From NCBI RefSeq assembly GCF_001467625.1, contig NZ_LNYB01000085.1, forward strand, positions 672,772 through 736,771: a stretch of 64,000 nt of DNA, written 5' to 3'. A program made the position numbers and the translations under genes. The notes beneath the pieces were generated by a model. The model made no database searches, was not told the DNA's origin, and saw only the letters and a list, made by a program, of their open reading frames with translations. Source of the DNA: Legionella feeleii (GTDB lineage: Bacteria; Pseudomonadota; Gammaproteobacteria; Legionellales; Legionellaceae). This document shows positions 52,085 through 60,871 of this stretch, piece after piece; position 1 is the stretch's first letter, and every line of letters begins with the position of its first letter.

Positions 52085-53473
52085 ATGATTCCTGTTATTG
52101 CTCTTGTTGGTCGTCCTAATGTAGGAAAATCGACACTGTTTAATCGATTAACCCGTACTCAGGATGCCCTCGTTGCAGATTATCCTGGTTTGACACGCGA
52201 TAGGCAGTATGGTCAGGCTGAGTTTGAAAATAAGCCTTTTATTGTGATTGATACCGGTGGAGTTGGTGTTGATGATTTAGCCGTTGATGCCTTGATGTCA
52301 AAGCAATCAGAAACAGCTTTGGACGAAGCAAGTATTGTTTTGTTTTTAGTTGATGGTAGAGCTGGGTTAACCGGAATTGATGAAAATATCGCCCAACGTT
52401 TACGTAAGATTAGCAAACCTGTTTACCTGATTGTAAATAAAACTGATGGCTTAGATGAAGAAATAGCCTGTTCCGATTTTCAGTCTTTAGGGTTCAGTGA
52501 AGTACATCCCGTTTCTGCAACTCATGGTCGTGGTATGCATGCTTTATTGCAGACTTTAACCAAAGATTTTGAGCTGCCCGTTGAAGAAGAAAATTCAGAT
52601 TTCAAGGCAATTAAAATTGCTTTTGCTGGTAGACCCAATGTTGGTAAGTCCACGTTGATTAATCGTATCCTGGGTGAGGAGCGGGTTGTTGTCTATGATA
52701 TGCCTGGTACTACCCGTGACAGTATTGCTATTCCATTTAAGCGCGATGAAAAAGAATACGTTTTAATTGATACAGCTGGCGTACGTAGGCGTTCACGTGT
52801 TGATGAGAAAATTGAAAAATTTTCGGTAATCAAGACACTGCAGGCAATAAAAGAGTCTCATGTTTGTATGATGCTATTAGATGCCCGAGAAGGACTAACC
52901 GACCAGGATATGCACTTATTGGGTTTTATCATTGAGTCAGGTAAAGCCCTGGTTGTAGCAGTCAATAAATGGGACGGCTTGGATGAGGAACATAAAGAAC
53001 AGGTTCGTGCGGAACTGGATCGTCGCCTGCATTTTGTTCATTTTGCCAAAATTCGTTTTATTTCTGCTTTGCATGGTAGTGGTGTTGGCCTATTATTCAA
53101 GGATATTGAAGAAGCTTATGCATCGGCAATACAAGCATTTTCAACACCAAAATTGACCCGTTTACTGCAAGATTTAGTTAGTCAACATACGCCGCCTATG
53201 GTGCATGGTCGAAGAATTAAATTACGATATGCTCATACCGGTGGTCATAACCCGCCACTTATCGTTATCCACGGTAATCAGTTGGATTCTTTGCCCGATA
53301 GTTACAAGCGTTATCTCACGAATGCCTTTGTGGCTCATTTAGGTTTAGTCGGTACGCCTTTAAAGCTTGAATTTAAAGGTGGCGGCAATCCGTTTAAAGA
53401 TAAAAAGAACAAATTGACCGAACGCCAAATCAAGAAGAAAAAAAGGCTTATGAAACGGGTTAAAAAGAGGTAA
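52085..53473 (+). CDS. der: ribosome-assembly GTPase Der (EngA)
   Basis: The protein has 462 residues with two tandem GTPase domains, each with P-loop GRPNVGKST (about residues 8 and 182), DTGG/DTAG switch II motifs and NKTD/NKWD specificity motifs. A C-terminal KH-like domain and a basic tail ([17 protein letters not shown]) follow. It acts in 50S maturation. It is the last gene of the string. Confidence 0.97.
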   Translation: MIPVIALVGRPNVGKSTLFNRLTRTQDALVADYPGLTRDRQYGQAEFENKPFIVIDTGGVGVDDLAVDALMSKQSETALDEASIVLFLVDGRAGLTGIDENIAQRLRKISKPVYLIVNKTDGLDEEIACSDFQSLGFSEVHPVSATHGRGMHALLQTLTKDFELPVEEENSDFKAIKIAFAGRPNVGKSTLINRILGEERVVVYDMPGTTRDSIAIPFKRDEKEYVLIDTAGVRRRSRVDEKIEKFSVIKTLQAIKESHVCMMLLDAREGLTDQDMHLLGFIIESGKALVVAVNKWDGLDEEHKEQVRAELDRRLHFVHFAKIRFISALHGSGVGLLFKDIEEAYASAIQAFSTPKLTRLLQDLVSQHTPPMVHGRRIKLRYAHTGGHNPPLIVIHGNQLDSLPDSYKRYLTNAFVAHLGLVGTPLKLEFKGGGNPFKDKKNKLTERQIKKKKRLMKRVKKR

Positions 53474-53555
53474 TTTCATTAAGTGTAAAGTATGAAATGC
53501 GACTACATTTATTTTTAAAGCAAAAAAAAATTAATCCTTGCAGTTTTTGATCTCT

Positions 53556-53565
53556 AACGATCGTT
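53556..53565. repeat. 10-bp palindrome AACGATCGTT in the der-usp gap
   Basis: This is a perfect palindrome in the 155-bp convergent gap between der and the universal stress gene. A TATACT lies 20 bp downstream at 53585-53590. I see no ORF. It may be an operator or a chance palindrome. Confidence 0.4.
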
Positions 53566-53628
53566 AAAAAAATAAAGAGGGTTATATACTCATGCTGAGC
53601 ACTTTCCCAGGGAGAAAGATCCCAATAT

Positions 53629-54054
53629 CTATATTTTGTTCCGTATCGTTAGAACATCGCAAGGAGCATGATGCACTACGGCATGTGCTGTACTCCCCAG
53701 AAAAGCTGGCAGTGCGTTTGGGCTATGACTGCCAATAATTATGAGTCCGCATCCTAAGGCTTTTACTTTATCCAACACATTCATTTTGATTGAGCCTATT
53801 TCAACATGTTGTTGCTCAGGGGGGATACCAAGTGCTTCGCCCAAAACATTCATAACGGCCTGTGCGTCATCTTTAACCGGACTATCAAACTCAGCAAACC
53901 CAAGTCCCTGTGCCAGCTGTAGGCTAGGTGGGGGTTCAATGACATGCAGTAAGTGAAGGGTCGCTCCAAAAAGATGAGCAATTTTTACGGCCTGCTTACA
54001 CATATCAAAATGGTTTTCACTCAAATCGGTTGCATGCAGTATAGATGTATACAC
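53629..54054 (-). CDS. universal stress protein, UspA family
   Basis: The protein has 141 residues and starts at GTG 54054 after GAGGGAATC. It begins YTSILHATDLSENHFDMC and has the ATP-binding C-terminal pattern G-x2-G-x9-G in IIIGSHSPNALPAFLGSTAH, followed by HAPCDVLTIR. It is a single-domain cytoplasmic protein induced by stress in related bacteria. It is monocistronic. Confidence 0.93.
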   Translation of the reverse strand: MYTSILHATDLSENHFDMCKQAVKIAHLFGATLHLLHVIEPPPSLQLAQGLGFAEFDSPVKDDAQAVMNVLGEALGIPPEQQHVEIGSIKMNVLDKVKALGCGLIIIGSHSPNALPAFLGSTAHAVVHHAPCDVLTIRNKI

Positions 54055-54123
54055 GATTCCCTCGCTTAATAACTGCTTGATATCGTAAGTGTAGTTTATG
54101 AACAGGAAAAACAGAAATGAATT

Positions 54124-54600
54124 TTATTGCTTGATTGTTGAGCAATATTTGCTCTCTTTAATAAGCATAGAAAGATTGCTGTTAGCCATTACTACAGGCT
54201 TGGGGAATAGCTCAAGCAAAGGGACAAAAACAAAATCGCGCAAATGTAATCTTGGATGTGGAACAATTATTTTCGTGGAGTTAATTTTTCTTGTGCCAAA
54301 TAGCAAGATATCGATATCAAGTGTACGTGAGCCCCAACGTATTTTTCGTATACGACCTTGCTGACGCTCTATTTTTTGGCAGAACGTTAGTAATTGTTCA
54401 GGAGTCAAGCTCGTTTGCAGAGCCACTACGGTATTGTAATAATCTGGTTGTGCTTTTCTTCCCCAAGCACTACTGCGATAAAAACTTGCTACTTTGGTAA
54501 CCTGTGTAGATGGCAAAGTTCTTAAAGCGTTTAGAGCTCGTCGTAATTGACGTTGGGGAGAGCGTAGATTGCTTCCCAATCCTAGATAACAGGAAATCAT
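54124..54600 (-). CDS. folK: hydroxymethyl-dihydropterin pyrophosphokinase
   Basis: The protein has 158 residues. The HPPK motifs are YLGLGSNLRSPQRQLRRALN near the start and the signature RWGSRTLDIDILLFG, followed by IVPHPRLHLRDFVFVPL. It catalyses the ATP-dependent pyrophosphorylation step before dihydropteroate synthase in folate synthesis. The ATG overlaps the pcnB stop by 4 bp, the common pcnB-folK arrangement. Another folate gene, pabB, lies at 38067. Confidence 0.96.
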   Translation of the reverse strand: MISCYLGLGSNLRSPQRQLRRALNALRTLPSTQVTKVASFYRSSAWGRKAQPDYYNTVVALQTSLTPEQLLTFCQKIERQQGRIRKIRWGSRTLDIDILLFGTRKINSTKIIVPHPRLHLRDFVFVPLLELFPKPVVMANSNLSMLIKESKYCSTIKQ

Positions 54601-55946
54601 TCAGGTGTTGCTGCTTTTGGTTTGCGACGTTTTCGTGATTTGCGTGGAGCGGCAGGGGCAAGGGCTGCAATCATCTCAGTTTGCTCGTTTTCAGATGCGT
54701 CCTGAAAGGTAGTCCACCATTGCGCCAGCTCGAGTTCTTCGTCACCAGCAAGAGCTCGCAAAGCGAGAAAGTCATAGGCAGCACGAAATCTTGGATGCTG
54801 CAATAAATTAAAGGCACGTCCACCTAAACGTTTTGGAAAACGATATTGCAAAAGCCACATTTCTCGCATGATTTGGCTAAATCGTTTGGGAATTGTTATA
54901 ACTTGATTTTGTTCAACAATAACCTGTGACATTGCTTTTTCTAAAGCAGGCAGAGGATCTAGTCCTTCTTCTTCCTGCAACAGTGCAGCTCTTGCTTGCA
55001 AAGGAAACCATAGCAATACCGCAAATAAGAAAGCGGGTGTAACAGGCTTGTTATCCCTAATGCGGGTATCCGTGTTTTCCAATGCTATTCCTATTAAGGC
55101 ATTCACAGGATAGTGACTATCCATTAATTTTGCTGTTTGGGCGAAAAGATGAGGAAATAAACCATGCTGAATTAATAAACGATGCACGTTTTCAGCTTCG
55201 CCACACTGGTATAGTTTAGTCATTTCATCAAATAGGCGTGAACCAGAAACATGGGTAATTAAATAACTTAAGTGGGGCAGAGGTTCAGCTGTTTCGGGAG
55301 CGAGGCTAAAATGCAATTTAGCGCTAAAACGCACTGCACGCAGCATACGTACGGGATCTTCCTGATAACGAGTTGTTGGGTCCCCAATCATACGAATGAT
55401 ATGCTGATTTACATCATTGACGCCGCCAGTGAAATCAACAATCGAAGAGTCATCAATATTGTAATAGAGTGAGTTAATAGTGAAATCACGGCGCCAGGCA
55501 TCTTCATCGAGAGTACCATATACGTTATCACGGACCAGCATGCCTCGCTCATTAGTCAATTGATTTGCTTCAATAACTTCATCTGCACCTTCACTGCCTC
55601 GGAAAGTGGCTACTTCAATAATGTCGCGGTGAAAAATAATATGCACAAGTTTAAAGCGTCGTCCTATAATACGGGCATTGCGAAATAATTTTTTTATCTG
55701 GTTCGGTGTTGCGTTGGTTGCAACATCAAAATCCTTAGGTACTTTGCGCAACAAAAGATCACGTACACTACCGCCAACTAAAAAGGCTTGAAAACCAGCA
55801 CTATTAAGGCGGTTCAAGACTTTAAGTGCATTTGCACTGATATCGGTTTTTGATATATGGTGTTGGCTGCGTGGAATAATATAACTGGCATCAACAGGTG
55901 ATTGGCTCGCCCTGGATTTACGTAGCAGCTTTTTGATTAACTTAAT
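54597..55946 (-). CDS. pcnB: poly(A) polymerase I, probable ATT start
   Basis: This nucleotidyltransferase polyadenylates RNA 3' ends and promotes decay. Motifs are FLVGGSVRDLLL, KDFDVATNATP and RRDFTINSLYYN; the tail is basic (RKSRKRRKPKA). A TTG at 55817 would give 406 residues but would cut off the family N-terminus, which reads IIPRSQHHISKTDISANALK just upstream in the same frame. Reading back, an in-frame TAA at 55952-55950 is followed by ATC ATT AAG. No ATG, GTG or TTG lies upstream of 55817 that would keep this conserved block. AGGTGA (55959-55954) is 7 bp before ATT at 55946. E. coli pcnB is known to start at AUU. The product is then 449 residues. Confidence 0.88.
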   Translation of the reverse strand: MKLIKKLLRKSRASQSPVDASYIIPRSQHHISKTDISANALKVLNRLNSAGFQAFLVGGSVRDLLLRKVPKDFDVATNATPNQIKKLFRNARIIGRRFKLVHIIFHRDIIEVATFRGSEGADEVIEANQLTNERGMLVRDNVYGTLDEDAWRRDFTINSLYYNIDDSSIVDFTGGVNDVNQHIIRMIGDPTTRYQEDPVRMLRAVRFSAKLHFSLAPETAEPLPHLSYLITHVSGSRLFDEMTKLYQCGEAENVHRLLIQHGLFPHLFAQTAKLMDSHYPVNALIGIALENTDTRIRDNKPVTPAFLFAVLLWFPLQARAALLQEEEGLDPLPALEKAMSQVIVEQNQVITIPKRFSQIMREMWLLQYRFPKRLGGRAFNLLQHPRFRAAYDFLALRALAGDEELELAQWWTTFQDASENEQTEMIAALAPAAPRKSRKRRKPKAATPE

Positions 55947-56077
55947 GATTTAGTCACCTGTATAACTTGTTTATCGCGCGTTAGTATAGCTAAGATAGGC
56001 TAGAAAGTGAATCATTTACCTTTGGATAACTTCGGGTGACAATAAGACTGCTGATATTGATATTTTAAAGTGATGAT

Positions 56078-56797
56078 ATGGAATTTTTAGATATACTTTT
56101 AAGCCTTTCTGCGCTGGTTATTTTAGAAATAGTATTAGGCATAGATAATCTTGTTTTTTTGTCTATTTTGACAGAAAAATTACCGCGCGAACAACGTAAA
56201 AGCGCCAGAAGATGGGGGCTAACTTTTGCCTGGATGACTCGAATTGCTTTGCTTGGCTCAGCTGTTTGGTTGGTAAAATTAGTACATCCGTTGATTTCCT
56301 ATGGAGAATTTTCTTTTTCTATACGCGACTTATTTTTATTCGCCGGCGGCGCTTTTTTAATAGCGAAAGCAACTCAGGAAATTCATTATGAAGTAGGGGA
56401 AGACAAGACGGAATTGCAGGCTAAAGGTCCTAAACACCCTACGTTTAAAGTGGTTGTTTTTCAAGTTGCCGTTATGGATATTGTTTTTTCTTTGGATAGT
56501 GTTCTTACGGCAATTGGCCTGACTACTCGTTTTTGGGTGATGGCAGCTGCTATCACTTGTGCGATCTTAGTTATGATTTATGCGAGTGAACCTGTAAGCC
56601 AATTTATAGATAAGCATCCAACAGTTAAAATGTTGGCCTTAAGTTTTTTGATTTTAATTGGTATGGTTTTAGTCGCTGATAGTTTCTCTTTCCATGTACC
56701 ACGGGGTTATGTTTATTTCGCTATGGGCTTTTCTTTAAGTGTTGAAGTGCTTAATATTGTTCGGCGTTCTCGTCAACATAAACGAAAAAACAGGTAA
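56078..56797 (+). CDS. TerC-family integral membrane protein
   Basis: The protein has 239 residues and about seven membrane segments. The TerC pattern is clear: LEIVLGIDNLVFLSILTEKL near the start, and the second copy VAVMDIVFSLDSVLTAIGLT. Acidic residues in these two repeats are thought to handle metals such as manganese. The family includes Mn exporters (Alx/MntP-like) and others; the substrate is not visible here. It is followed 6 bp later by hemJ. Confidence 0.88.
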   Translation: MEFLDILLSLSALVILEIVLGIDNLVFLSILTEKLPREQRKSARRWGLTFAWMTRIALLGSAVWLVKLVHPLISYGEFSFSIRDLFLFAGGAFLIAKATQEIHYEVGEDKTELQAKGPKHPTFKVVVFQVAVMDIVFSLDSVLTAIGLTTRFWVMAAAITCAILVMIYASEPVSQFIDKHPTVKMLALSFLILIGMVLVADSFSFHVPRGYVYFAMGFSLSVEVLNIVRRSRQHKRKNR

Positions 56798-56803
56798 TAG
56801 CCC

Positions 56804-57226
56804 ATGTTAATTATCAAGGCACTTCATATAATCGCAATGGTCGCTTGGTTTGCCGGTCTTTTTTATTTACCACGTCTTTTTGTTTATCACGCTGATACAA
56901 GCGATCAAATATCTATTGAACGTTTTAAAATTATGGAAAAGCGCTTGTATTATGGAATAACTTGGCCTGCCGCCTTATTAACAACGGGATTTGGTTTAGC
57001 ACTGATTAGCTACAATTGGCAGTACTACTTAAAAGCAGGTTGGATGCATGCAAAAGTGAGTTTGGTGATTTTATTGTGGCTTTACCATCTGTTTTGCGGA
57101 CATTATGTTAGGCAATTTGCACAGGAAAAGAACGAAAAAAGGGCAAGGTTTTACCGGATCTTTAACGAATTACCGACTTTATTTTTGTTGAGTATTGTTT
57201 TCTTGGTAGTACTCAAGCCATTTTAG
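56804..57226 (+). CDS. hemJ: protoporphyrinogen oxidase HemJ
   Basis: The protein has 140 residues with four membrane segments. The UPF0093/HemJ signature is visible: ALHIIAMVAWFAGLFYLPRL with the essential His, the motif EKRLYYGITWPA, and HAKVSLVILLWLYH. It oxidises protoporphyrinogen IX in haem synthesis when hemG/hemY are absent. Its genomic neighbour hemL encodes an early enzyme of the same pathway. Confidence 0.92.
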   Translation: MLIIKALHIIAMVAWFAGLFYLPRLFVYHADTSDQISIERFKIMEKRLYYGITWPAALLTTGFGLALISYNWQYYLKAGWMHAKVSLVILLWLYHLFCGHYVRQFAQEKNEKRARFYRIFNELPTLFLLSIVFLVVLKPF

Positions 57227-57275
57227 CCGTGAGCTGGCAGGCGCTTCACGGCAGGGAAAGGTCGTTAATTAAGGA

Positions 57276-57452
57276 CTAATCGATTTCAACCATTTCAAAG
57301 TCTTCTTTACCTGCCCCGCAATCAGGACAGAACCAGTTTTCAGGTACTTCCTCCCAACGCGTGCCTGCCTCAATGCCATCTTCAGGCCAACCTTCAGCCT
57401 CATCGTAGATAAACCCACATATAACACAAATGTATTTTTTGTAATCTTGCAT
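57276..57452 (-). CDS. rubredoxin
   Basis: This 58-residue protein begins [20 protein letters not shown] and has both iron-binding knuckles: ICVICGF (Cys9, Cys12) and FCPDCGAGK (Cys42, Cys45). The length and the spacing of the CxxC pairs are those of classical rubredoxins. It is a soluble one-electron carrier for oxygen-dependent or stress-related enzymes. No reductase gene lies next to it. It sits alone on the minus strand between hemJ and hemL. Confidence 0.95.
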   Translation of the reverse strand: MQDYKKYICVICGFIYDEAEGWPEDGIEAGTRWEEVPENWFCPDCGAGKEDFEMVEID

Positions 57453-57521
57453 ATCTGCTGCTCAATATTTTAAAGGGGCTAATTTAGCTATTGACTGCGC
57501 TAATGTAAAGTCTAAATTTGT

Positions 57522-57527
57522 TATAAT
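57522..57527 (+). promoter_or_regulatory. -10 box ahead of hemL
   Basis: A perfect TATAAT lies 62 bp before the hemL ATG. TTGACT at 57491-57496 is 25 bp away, too far for a normal pair, so the -35 is unclear. Confidence 0.35.
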
Positions 57528-57588
57528 TTTTGTCAGCCCCCTAAAAAGACTGTAGAATAACAGGTTAATTCTAGACGATGGAGTGGTC

Positions 57589-58884
57589 ATGCGGAGTTCT
57601 CAACAATTATTTGCGCAAGCGCAAACCATTATTCCTGGCGGTGTCAATTCTCCTGTTAGAGCTTTTAAAGGCGTTGATGGCGATCCAATCTTTTTTAAAC
57701 AGGGGAAAGGGGCTTATTTAATTGATGCAGATAATAAACATTATATCGATTATGTAGGATCTTGGGGGCCTCTCATTTTAGGGCATTGTCATCCTAGTGT
57801 TGTTGATGCAGTTAGTATTGCCTTGCGTAGCGGTATGAGTTTTGGTGCGCCAACTGAATTGGAAGTCAGGCTTGCACAAAAAATAACAACGCTAATGCCG
57901 GCTATTGAAAAGATACGTATGGTTAATTCTGGTACAGAAGCAACAATGACGGCTATTCGATTGGCACGTGGCTTTACCGGTAAAAATAAAATTATCAAGT
58001 TCAATGGCTGTTATCATGGCCACAATGACAGTTTACTTGTAAAAGCAGGTTCGGGCTTACTGACTCTTGGTATTCCTTCTACGCCAGGCATACCTGCCAG
58101 CATAACTGAACATACACTCACTGCTGACTTTAATAGTCTTGAACAAACAGCCAAACTGTTTGAGCAATATCCTGATGATATTGCTGCAATTATCATAGAG
58201 CCTGTTGCTGGCAATATGGGTTTTGTATTACCAAAACCTGATTTTCTGCAAGGACTACGTGATTTATGTGATGCTCATGAAGCTTTATTAATTTTTGACG
58301 AAGTAATGACTGGATTTAGGGTTGCTTTAGGTGGCGCACAGAAAATATTTAATATCATTCCTGATCTCACAACGCTTGGTAAAGTAATTGGTGGTGGTAT
58401 GCCTGTTGGAGCAGTGGGCGGCAAGGCTGAGATTATGACTCATTTAGCGCCTGAAGGGCCCGTTTATCAAGCTGGCACGTTATCAGGTAATCCTTTAGCG
58501 ATGGCTGCTGGTTTAGCGACCTTGACTGAATTGGAAAAGCCAGGATTTTACGAACGACTTTCTGCTAATACAACTGCAATGGTAGAAGGATTGGCTGAGG
58601 TTGCTGCTTCATTTAATATTCCATTTTGTCATTCCTCCTTGGGTGGTATGTTTGGTTTTTGTTTTAATCGTAAAAAACAAGTTTTTGATTATGCGGATAT
58701 TGCTTCTTCGGATGAAACTTTATTTAAACAATTTTTTCATGGTATGTTACAAAAAGGAGTTTATTTCGCGCCATCTATGTACGAAGCAGGTTTTGTGTCT
58801 ATTGCTCATCAAAACGAAGAAATTCAATTGACACAGCAAGCTGCGGAATCAGTGCTGGCAAGCCTCACGGAGATCAGAGCTTGA
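57589..58884 (+). CDS. hemL: glutamate-1-semialdehyde 2,1-aminomutase
   Basis: The protein has 431 residues from ATG 57589, with GGAG 5 bp upstream; GTG 57583 is the alternative. This PLP enzyme makes 5-aminolevulinate. Motifs are [39 protein letters not shown] and the PLP-binding Lys in [17 protein letters not shown]. It implies the C5 haem route. It overlaps the downstream kinase start by 1 bp. Confidence 0.97.
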   Translation: MRSSQQLFAQAQTIIPGGVNSPVRAFKGVDGDPIFFKQGKGAYLIDADNKHYIDYVGSWGPLILGHCHPSVVDAVSIALRSGMSFGAPTELEVRLAQKITTLMPAIEKIRMVNSGTEATMTAIRLARGFTGKNKIIKFNGCYHGHNDSLLVKAGSGLLTLGIPSTPGIPASITEHTLTADFNSLEQTAKLFEQYPDDIAAIIIEPVAGNMGFVLPKPDFLQGLRDLCDAHEALLIFDEVMTGFRVALGGAQKIFNIIPDLTTLGKVIGGGMPVGAVGGKAEIMTHLAPEGPVYQAGTLSGNPLAMAAGLATLTELEKPGFYERLSANTTAMVEGLAEVAASFNIPFCHSSLGGMFGFCFNRKKQVFDYADIASSDETLFKQFFHGMLQKGVYFAPSMYEAGFVSIAHQNEEIQLTQQAAESVLASLTEIRA

Positions 58885-59948
58885 TGAAAAAATACCATGT
58901 TTATGGTGTAGGAAACGCCCTATTGGATAGGGAAGCAAAAATTGATGAGCAGATTTTAGAAGATTTTCAGATAGAAAAAGGAGTCATGACTTTAACAGAT
59001 GAACTAACGCATCATCGCTTGATGACAGCATTAGCTGATTCGTTTTGTCATAGGGGATGTGGCGGCTCTGCCGCCAATACAATGATTGCACTCAGTCAGT
59101 TTGGTGGGCGTGGTTATTATAGTTGTAAAGTTGCTAGTGACGAGGCTGGTTATTTATTTTTACATGAGTTACAAGCCCTCGGTATTGATTGTAATTTAAC
59201 TGTAAATAATCTGTCGTCTGGGATAACTGGGCAATGTCTTGTACTTGTCACAGAAGATGCACAACGGACTCTGAATACACATTTGGGTATCTCAGAAACT
59301 TTATGCCCAGAGGCTTTGGATTTAAAAGCGATTGCTGCAGCGCGATATATCTATCTTGAGGGTTATTTAGTTACTTCACCCACCGCTAGAAATGCTTTGT
59401 TAACTGCGCGACGGTATGCAAACACTGTCAATACAAAGGTTGCTTTAACCCTGTCTGATCCAAATATGGTTCGTTATTTCAAGAATGAATTACTATCAGT
59501 AATTGATGGTCGAGTTGATCTTTTATTTTGTAATGAAGAAGAAGCTCTTTTATTTACTCTAACGGATAATTTAGAGGCGGCCATTGGTTTGCTACAACCT
59601 TTAGCAAACCATTTAGTGATTACTTGCGGAAGTCGTGGGGCTGTTTTAGCTATAGATGGTGAAATAATGGCCATTCCAACAACGCCTGTATTGGCTGTTG
59701 ATACGGTAGGAGCAGGTGATATGTTTGCTGGTGCTTATCTCTATGCAATTACTCAGGGGTATGCTCCGCAGTTGGCTATCGATTTGGCCAATAAGGCAGC
59801 GGCTCAGGTTGTTAAACAATATGGTGCCCGTTTGGATAATAGACAGGTTAAAATAATTAAAGAACAATTTACATCAAATAATTACCATTTTGCTGCTCCC
59901 GGTCACTTTGGCACAAGCCAGCTGGTTGAAATGGAAGTTGAGTCTTAG
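58884..59948 (+). CDS. PfkB-family carbohydrate/nucleoside kinase
   Basis: The protein has 354 residues from ATG 58884, with AGAG upstream. Family signature 1 reads GCGGSAANTMIALSQFGGRG. Signature 2, with the catalytic Asp, reads DTVGAGDMFAGAYLYA. N-terminal FGNAL-type phrases (VYGVGNALLDREAKIDE) resemble adenosine-kinase-like bacterial members. The substrate cannot be read. It is coupled to hemL by TGATG. Confidence 0.9.
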   Translation: MKKYHVYGVGNALLDREAKIDEQILEDFQIEKGVMTLTDELTHHRLMTALADSFCHRGCGGSAANTMIALSQFGGRGYYSCKVASDEAGYLFLHELQALGIDCNLTVNNLSSGITGQCLVLVTEDAQRTLNTHLGISETLCPEALDLKAIAAARYIYLEGYLVTSPTARNALLTARRYANTVNTKVALTLSDPNMVRYFKNELLSVIDGRVDLLFCNEEEALLFTLTDNLEAAIGLLQPLANHLVITCGSRGAVLAIDGEIMAIPTTPVLAVDTVGAGDMFAGAYLYAITQGYAPQLAIDLANKAAAQVVKQYGARLDNRQVKIIKEQFTSNNYHFAAPGHFGTSQLVEMEVES

Positions 59949-60107
59949 TGAATTCGCCCAAGATGCAGGATTATTGTTCTATATAAGCTTTCAAGATTAG
60001 CTATTTGAGTAATTTCTTTTGTAGATGGTCTAATGACCAGTTATCTATCCTTCCATGTTTGATAAGTTAGCTACACTTAATAAAGTAAGGTAATTAAAGA
60101 TAGAGTT

Positions 60108-60758
60108 ATGAATTGGGATTTGTTTGATAAAGTGTATCAAGAACCCTACCAGGAAATTCTAGCTCCTGGTGCTGTAATATTACATGCCTTTACTCTTTCT
60201 ATGGATCGTTTAATTCTGGCAGATTTGAAGAAAGTTATAGATGTGGCTCCGTTTCGGCATATGGTAACGCCTGGGGGATATACCATGTCAGTTGCCATGT
60301 CAAATTGTGGAGCTTTGGGTTGGATAACGGATGAAAGTGGATATCGTTATGAATCAATTGATCCTTTAAGTGGAAAAAGTTGGCCACCAATGCCTCATTC
60401 ATTTGTAAAGCTCGCAATATCAGCTGCTTTGCAAGCGGGTTTTAGTAATTTTATTCCAGATGCTTGTTTAATCAATCGTTATGAACCAAAGAGCCGGCTT
60501 TCTTTACATCAAGATAAAGATGAAAAGGATTTTACTGCCCCAATTGTCTCTGTGTCGCTTGGCATTCCTGCAATATTTTTGTTTGGTGGTTTTAAACGAA
60601 GCGATAAATTACAACGCTTGCCTTTAATGCATGGAGATGTCGTGGTTTGGGGTGGCCCCGCCAGACTCCGTTATCATGGTATCTTGCCACTCAAAGATAA
60701 TGAGCATTTTTTAGTCGGTAGATACCGTTTGAACCTTACTTTTCGTAAAGCCGGCTAG
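60108..60758 (+). CDS. alkB: DNA/RNA repair dioxygenase AlkB
   Basis: This 216-residue Fe(II)/2-oxoglutarate dioxygenase removes methyl lesions such as 1-methyladenine. Iron ligands are His134 and Asp136 in LHQDKDE and His190 in RYHGILP. The 2-oxoglutarate-binding arginines are in YRLNLTFR (R207, R213). The length matches E. coli AlkB. ada is not adjacent. The TAG stop touches the structured repeat beginning at 60758. Confidence 0.96.
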   Translation: MNWDLFDKVYQEPYQEILAPGAVILHAFTLSMDRLILADLKKVIDVAPFRHMVTPGGYTMSVAMSNCGALGWITDESGYRYESIDPLSGKSWPPMPHSFVKLAISAALQAGFSNFIPDACLINRYEPKSRLSLHQDKDEKDFTAPIVSVSLGIPAIFLFGGFKRSDKLQRLPLMHGDVVVWGGPARLRYHGILPLKDNEHFLVGRYRLNLTFRKAG

Positions 60759-60868
60759 GCTCTGTTGAACTTTCTACTATCTCAATCAAAAAGCGTCAAT
60801 TTATTGCGCTTCGCTGTTCATTTACTATTAATCAACGCTTTTCGACTTAAACTAGCGAAATGTCAAAT
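60758..60868. repeat. structured dispersed repeat, copy B
   Basis: This copy begins GGCTCTGTTG at the alkB TAG stop. Hairpin arms TCAAAAAGCGT (60786-60796) and ACGCTTTTCGA (60835-60845) enclose CGCTGTTCATTTACT, and it ends CTAGCGAAATGTCAA. It is homologous to copies A (6242) and C (44195) but about 16 bp shorter; the far terminal repeat is incomplete. It separates alkB from the convergent ackA and may act as a transcript-end hairpin. Confidence 0.75.
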
Positions 60869-60871
60869 TTT

